From Ekhidna sp. (GTDB lineage Bacteria > Bacteroidota > Bacteroidia > Cytophagales > Cyclobacteriaceae), in contig JABSPG010000078.1 of NCBI GenBank assembly GCA_013214445.1, forward strand, positions 2,702 through 11,777: a stretch of DNA of 9,076 bases, given 5' to 3'. A program made the position numbers and the translations under genes. The stretch's first letter is position 1, and the number at the start of each line of letters is the position of its first letter. The notes beneath the pieces are model-generated. The model was not told where the DNA came from. It searched no databases and saw only the letters and a list, made by a program, of their open reading frames with translations. This document shows positions 6,531 to 9,076 of the stretch, in pieces.

Positions 6531-6851
6531 TCAATCCAACTTTACGGCCGTTCCACTGGCACTCACCATCATCATTCCTGAGTCTTTACCTAGCGTTTCA
6601 TAGTCCAAATCAATCGCAATTATGGCATTCGCTCCTAGCGCAGCAGCAGCATCAATCATTTCTTGCACGGCAATATTTTTTGCGTCCTTCAGGGACTTCT
6701 CATAGGAACCAGACCGTCCTCCTACTATATCGGTAATGGAAGCAAAAATATCTTTGAAGATATTGGCCCCAATGATTGCTTCACCTGTGATTAGACCATA
6801 ATAGGTAGAGATTGTTCTTCCCTCCACGTTGTTAGTTGTAGTTAGTAGCAT
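6531..6851 (-). CDS. YbjQ/UPF0145 (DUF74) family protein
   Basis: This 106-residue soluble protein matches the YbjQ family closely along its whole length. It has the N-terminal TTNNVEGRTI, then YYGLITGEAIIGANIFKD at 17-34, DIVGGRSGSYEKSL at 41-54, LGANAIIAIDLDYET at 72-86 and a final MMMVSASGTAVKL. The family is often described as a putative heavy-metal-binding domain and forms pentameric rings in structural studies, but its physiological role is not established. There is no cysteine or histidine in the protein, so classical thiol or imidazole metal binding looks unlikely. It starts 4 bp after the EamA-type transporter gene and is followed 23 bp later by the serine hydrolase gene, so it is an internal operon member. 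No ribosome binding site is evident before the ATG, where the leader is A/T-rich. Confidence 0.93.
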   Translation of the reverse strand: MLLTTTNNVEGRTISTYYGLITGEAIIGANIFKDIFASITDIVGGRSGSYEKSLKDAKNIAVQEMIDAAAALGANAIIAIDLDYETLGKDSGMMMVSASGTAVKLD

Positions 6852-6855
6852 ATAC

Positions 6856-7770
6856 TTATCTAATTATATCTGTTGATAGTGCCTTTTTCTTGTAGCGTCG
6901 ATTCAATAACGGGTATAAAAGTACGGAGATTAAGATTAGTAGCGTCCCTAAATAGAATCCTGAACTCATTTCCTCGCTGGCACCAAAAATAAGAAGTGCC
7001 AGCACAATACCATAGACAGGCTCAAGATTAACCACCAGGTTTATTGAAAAGGCGGAAAGTCTCTTCATCAACTCTACAGATATTGAATAGGCATACACCG
7101 TACAAACCAGTGCCAATATTGCAAGGTATAACCAATCGGATGGTGATGGATCCAAAGCCAAAGAATCCACAAAATAGCTAGAATAGACGGGAAAGAACAG
7201 TACTGTAGCAAGGCAGGCCCCAATCATTTCGTAGTAAGTGATCACGTAGGGATCATAGGTTTTTGAAAGGCGACCATTGATGACTGTAAAAACGGACGAA
7301 ATAAATGCGGAAAGCACAGCAACAAGCAGGCCCGACAGATAATGTATTTCCACATTGAAGATAATCCCAATTCCAGCAAAAGCGATCACACTAAGCAAAA
7401 CCTCAAATCCTCTAACTTTTCTACCTTGAGATATCGGTTCAATTAGGCTAGTCCAAAGAGAACAAGTAGCCATACCCGCCAGACATACTGAAGCATTAGA
7501 TATTCTCGCTGAAAGAAAAAATAAAATCCAGTGAACCGCTATTAAAACACCTGTCCCCAGAATGATTAGAAGCTTCCGTTTGTCTCGAATTCGTAGGGAG
7601 CGTTTCCATACTTTCAATAAAACCCACAGGCCCAGAGCGGAAATCAAGGTTCGGAAGAATACAACCTCCACAGAAGGGATCTCAATAAGTAGACCCAGTA
7701 TGGCGGTAAATCCCCAAATCAAGACAATAAAATGGAGCGTGAGATAATCCTTTTTCTCCTGATTTTTCAT
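6856..7770 (-). CDS. EamA/DMT-superfamily transporter
   Basis: This 304-residue inner-membrane protein has about ten hydrophobic segments in two related halves, the architecture of drug/metabolite transporters with two EamA repeats. The first half begins LHFIVLIWGFTAILG. Late in the second half is NLEPVYGIVLALLIFGE-like sequence (here FGASEE), where the LEP-x-Y element is typical of EamA repeats. The C-terminal tail is basic and probably cytoplasmic. The frame is open further upstream to an ATG at 7830, but that would add 20 non-hydrophobic residues deep inside the preceding gene. The ATG at 7770-7768 is chosen because it overlaps the permease TGA as ATGA, the usual sign of translational coupling. 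The substrate cannot be predicted; relatives export amino acids, metabolites or drugs. Confidence 0.9.
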   Translation of the reverse strand: MKNQEKKDYLTLHFIVLIWGFTAILGLLIEIPSVEVVFFRTLISALGLWVLLKVWKRSLRIRDKRKLLIILGTGVLIAVHWILFFLSARISNASVCLAGMATCSLWTSLIEPISQGRKVRGFEVLLSVIAFAGIGIIFNVEIHYLSGLLVAVLSAFISSVFTVINGRLSKTYDPYVITYYEMIGACLATVLFFPVYSSYFVDSLALDPSPSDWLYLAILALVCTVYAYSISVELMKRLSAFSINLVVNLEPVYGIVLALLIFGASEEMSSGFYLGTLLILISVLLYPLLNRRYKKKALSTDIIR

Positions 7771-8852
7771 CGAGGGACTGTCCTGTAGAGTAAGACTGCC
7801 ACACCTGCAAAGGAGAGGTTTGGAAGCCAAATAGCCAATATCGTATTCATGGACTGAGCCTCCGCAATTGCTCTTGCTAGAACAAAGAAAATCACGAAGG
7901 CAAAGGCAATCACAAATCCAAGTGCAATTTGAAAGCCGGTACCTTGTCTGGATTTCCTAGCAGCTACAATAACTCCAATGGCCATCAAAACAACCACCGT
8001 GAATGGCGCCATGTATCTGATATACTTTTCAACTTGGAATATATGCACATCATCAGCCCCCCTAGACCGCTGCAGTTTGATATAATCATTCAGCTCAGTC
8101 ATGGTCATTGTCTCCCAAATTCGTTCTTTGTTCCCAAAGTCAGAAGGTTTCAAATTCAGTAGCGTATCAAGTTCCTTACCTTCGGTAATGATCTCCTTTT
8201 GATCCAAGACCTTACGATTTTGCCACCGCTTTAGCTTCCATCTTTCATCTTCCTCATTCCACTCTATCTGCCGTGCTGTAAGTTTCTCTACTAGTTGGGT
8301 TCCATTAATGGTCTCCAAGGTAACTGAAGATCCAATATCCCGCCTAACATCGTACCGATACAAATAGATGTAGTCCTCCAAACTATCTCTTTCAGCCACT
8401 TTGATATGAATATGCTTATCTGTGTTATAAAACGGATCCTTCAAGTAGGTATACTCAAAATCGATTCTAAACTTATTTGCATCTGGAATAACATAGCTAT
8501 TGAGGTAGAAACTGGCGATTCCAATCATAATTGAAGCCATGAAATATGGAATCATCATACGTCTAAAACTGATACCGCTTGCAAGAATGGCTACAATCTC
8601 GGTTTTTGCAGCCAGTTGCGCAGTAACAAAAACTGTGGCTATAAAGACAGTAATAGGAGTTAAAAGACCCGCAATAAATGGAATGAATGTAAGGTAATAT
8701 TGGCCAATCTGATCAATGCTAACTTGATTTTTGATAAAGTCATCGTTTTTATCTGCATAGTCAAGCACACAGATAATGACCTCAAACATCAGCACCACAA
8801 AGACGAATGTGACAAGGATCTTTTTTAATATGTACCAATCAAGTTTCTTCAT
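7767..8852 (-). CDS. LptF/LptG-family lipopolysaccharide export permease (YjgP/YjgQ)
   Basis: This 361-residue inner-membrane protein has the LptF/LptG layout. An N-terminal cytoplasmic start (MKKLDWYILKK) leads to membrane segments at about 11-30, 55-80 and 100-121. A long periplasmic beta-jellyroll-type domain follows at about 125-275, and three more segments at about 281-298, 306-328 and 337-356. The coupling region after TM2 reads AKTEIVAILASGISFRRM (82-99), a conserved family stretch that contacts the LptB ATPase. In the known system LptF and LptG pair with LptB2 to extract LPS and pass it to LptC and LptA. Only one of the two is encoded here; which one cannot be decided by eye, and in Bacteroidota the partner is usually elsewhere. 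It starts 4 bp after the tgt stop, and its TGA overlaps the next ATG. Confidence 0.92.
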   Translation of the reverse strand: MKKLDWYILKKILVTFVFVVLMFEVIICVLDYADKNDDFIKNQVSIDQIGQYYLTFIPFIAGLLTPITVFIATVFVTAQLAAKTEIVAILASGISFRRMMIPYFMASIMIGIASFYLNSYVIPDANKFRIDFEYTYLKDPFYNTDKHIHIKVAERDSLEDYIYLYRYDVRRDIGSSVTLETINGTQLVEKLTARQIEWNEEDERWKLKRWQNRKVLDQKEIITEGKELDTLLNLKPSDFGNKERIWETMTMTELNDYIKLQRSRGADDVHIFQVEKYIRYMAPFTVVVLMAIGVIVAARKSRQGTGFQIALGFVIAFAFVIFFVLARAIAEAQSMNTILAIWLPNLSFAGVAVLLYRTVPR

Positions 8853-8856
8853 CCAA

Positions 8857-9076
8857 TCAGAGCCGCTGACTCACTACTTTGACCATTCTTTCTTTCCAAG
8901 ATGCGAAGTTATCATTTAAGATTTGTTCCCTTGCCTGGCCAACTAGCCATAAATAAAAAGTTAGATTTTGGATGCTTGCAATTTGTGCGCCAAGAATTTC
9001 ATTACTCGTAATTAGGTGACGCAAATATGCTTTGGAATAGCATGTACTCACATACCCACCTAGATTTTGGTCGATA
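8857..9076 (-). CDS. tgt: Queuine/preQ1 tRNA-ribosyltransferase, C-terminal part (runs off the window)
   Basis: Only the last 72 residues are present, since the reading frame is open to the window edge at 9076. Tgt swaps guanine-34 of GUN-anticodon tRNAs for preQ1 (bacteria) during queuosine synthesis. The visible tail matches the family's end: YSKAYLRHLITSNEILGAQI, IQNLTFYLWLVGQAR and SWKERM near the terminus. The catalytic aspartates lie outside the window. In E. coli Tgt this region holds a structural zinc site, CDCYTC before the YSRAYL motif and a histidine in IHNL. Here the corresponding residues read GGYVSTC before YSKAYL, with no cysteine at any of the three aligned ligand positions, and IQNL replaces IHNL. 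A GTG at 9051-9049 is an internal valine codon, not a start. This is the most upstream visible gene of the minus-strand operon. Confidence 0.92.
   Translation of the reverse strand, partial: IDQNLGGYVSTCYSKAYLRHLITSNEILGAQIASIQNLTFYLWLVGQAREQILNDNFASWKERMVKVVSQRL

Noticed and set aside
6743..6750. TAnnTTTG match on the minus strand inside the YbjQ gene
   Set aside because: It lies in coding sequence more than 230 bases from the next start codon and has the level of match expected by chance in A/T-rich DNA.
6976..7003. 8-bp inverted repeat (GCTGGCAC / GTGCCAGC) inside the EamA gene
   Set aside because: It is in the middle of a membrane-segment coding region with a 12-base loop and is probably coincidental.
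7771..7830. Longer start for the EamA transporter
   Set aside because: It would add 20 residues overlapping the permease gene; the ATG that overlaps the permease stop as ATGA is the better start.
9049..9051. GTG as the start of a 64-residue protein at the right end
   Set aside because: The frame continues upstream to the window edge with Tgt-like residues, so this is an internal valine codon.

Overview
The window looks like an ordinary chromosomal stretch from a member of the Bacteroidota, probably a Cytophagales-type marine or soil bacterium. Three things suggest this. The proteins resemble Bacteroidota versions of their families. Two intergenic regions carry the Bacteroidota-type -7 box TAnnTTTG. 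Most start codons have no convincing Shine-Dalgarno sequence. The placement is by recognition from memory, not by a search.

Plus-strand block (about 36-3527). A promoter-like site precedes fabI (enoyl-ACP reductase, fatty acid elongation). Next come a small free-standing four-helix-bundle (S23/IVS-type) protein gene, ispE (CDP-ME kinase of the MEP isoprenoid pathway), a small uncharacterised lipoprotein gene whose start lies inside the end of ispE, and a GTG-started exported DUF2279-type protein. The first four genes are spaced by 31 bp, 33 bp and a 22-bp overlap, so they may be co-transcribed. The DUF2279 gene follows after 68 bp.

Second plus-strand unit (3546-5212). A single SulP-family anion transporter with a C-terminal STAS domain lies behind its own near-consensus promoter. 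It ends in a 155-bp convergent intergenic region that holds a perfect 13-bp-stem hairpin, probably the shared terminator.

Minus-strand operon (9076 down to 5368, read right to left). It runs tgt (C-terminus only, gene leaves the window), an LptF/LptG-family LPS-export permease, an EamA/DMT-type transporter, a YbjQ/UPF0145 protein and an exported beta-lactamase-fold serine hydrolase. Spacings are 4 bp, an ATGA stop/start overlap, 4 bp and 23 bp. This is a tight operon that joins tRNA queuosine modification, envelope biogenesis, small-molecule transport and a periplasmic hydrolase.

I see no insertion sequence, CRISPR array, tRNA or rRNA gene, phage module, toxin-antitoxin pair or defence system. 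I do not see a clear new system. The points most worth a second look are: a Tgt C-terminus with none of the usual zinc ligands; the S23-type gene sitting between fabI and ispE; two RNA-hairpin-capable inverted repeats at the start of the serine hydrolase gene; and the ispE/lipoprotein overlap with a shortened IspE tail.
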